A DNA stretch of 64,000 bases from JAVJRN01 sp040218415 (GTDB taxonomy: Bacteria > Bacteroidota > Bacteroidia > Cytophagales > Cyclobacteriaceae): contig JAVJRN010000041.1 in NCBI GenBank assembly GCA_040218415.1, positions 62,001-126,000 of the forward strand. The letters run 5' to 3'. The position numbers and the translations under genes are program-made. Position 1 is the first letter of the stretch, and each line of letters opens with the position of its first letter. Positions 63,935 through 64,000 of the stretch are shown here, one piece after another. Under the pieces are notes generated by a model. It did no database searches. It worked only from the letters and a program-made list of their open reading frames with translations, and was not told where the DNA came from.

Positions 63935-64000
63935 TTCGCTTTTATTTAAAATTCAGGTCGCGTTATTTCCAATATGAAACGCACTAAAACTTAATAATTG

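Overview
The window is chromosomal DNA of a Bacteroidota bacterium, most likely a free-living gliding type of the Cytophagales (Reichenbachiella/Ekhidna/Fulvivirga-like; the genus is a guess). The basis is a SusC/SusD pair with a FecR/ECF-sigma regulator, two proteins with type IX secretion (T9SS) C-terminal tails, many lipoproteins, DUF4403, DUF4293, WG-repeat and YbbR proteins, promoter-like TAnnTTTG boxes, and frequent starts without a Shine-Dalgarno. No rRNA, tRNA, CRISPR array, prophage or insertion sequence was seen.

Layout. 1-9 kb: a partial SDR epimerase, a YdeI-type protein ending in a CDGSH motif, a MacAB/Lol-type export operon (ATPase, two permeases, adaptor), and a DUF4403 lipoprotein. 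9.05-9.12 kb: a candidate small RNA. 9.3-17.2 kb: a WG-repeat protein, then a housekeeping cluster transcribed leftward (leucine-type dehydrogenase, NusB, YtxH, DUF1573, YajC, YbbR, CoaE). 17.4-21 kb: an ABC exporter, a Fic protein preceded by four TGCGGAGATTA repeats, and a small TonB-domain protein. 21.0-21.5 kb is a scar made of two gene fragments. 21.5-35.3 kb is one long leftward block: ECF sigma, FecR, SusC with an STN domain, SusD, a 1564-residue lamin-tail/Calx-beta repeat protein with a T9SS tail, a second T9SS protein and an M14 peptidase lipoprotein. It reads as a regulated uptake and secretion locus. 35.4-47.4 kb: a decayed leucine-rich-repeat gene, an intact copy of the gene duplicated at 21 kb, an ABC exporter, TruA, a MazF/RHH toxin-antitoxin pair, HtpG, an aldose epimerase and an M14 peptidase.

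48.9-57.7 kb holds the most distinctive unit: five or six genes packed with 1-23 bp overlaps. They encode an AraC-type regulator with a long unrecognised C-terminal half, an nSTAND-like P-loop NTPase with a transmembrane helix, coiled coil and WD40 region, an outer-membrane barrel, two lipoproteins and a PKD/esterase lipoprotein. A paralogous PKD/esterase is divergently transcribed across a 0.6-kb regulatory region. AACATAWGTT-like sites lie on both sides of that region, and copies of a three-hairpin repeat lie at 47.5 and 58.0 kb. I propose this as a possible envelope-spanning signalling or conflict system; its function is unknown. The window ends with a PadR/ABC-permease pair and a formylglycine-generating-enzyme-like lipoprotein.
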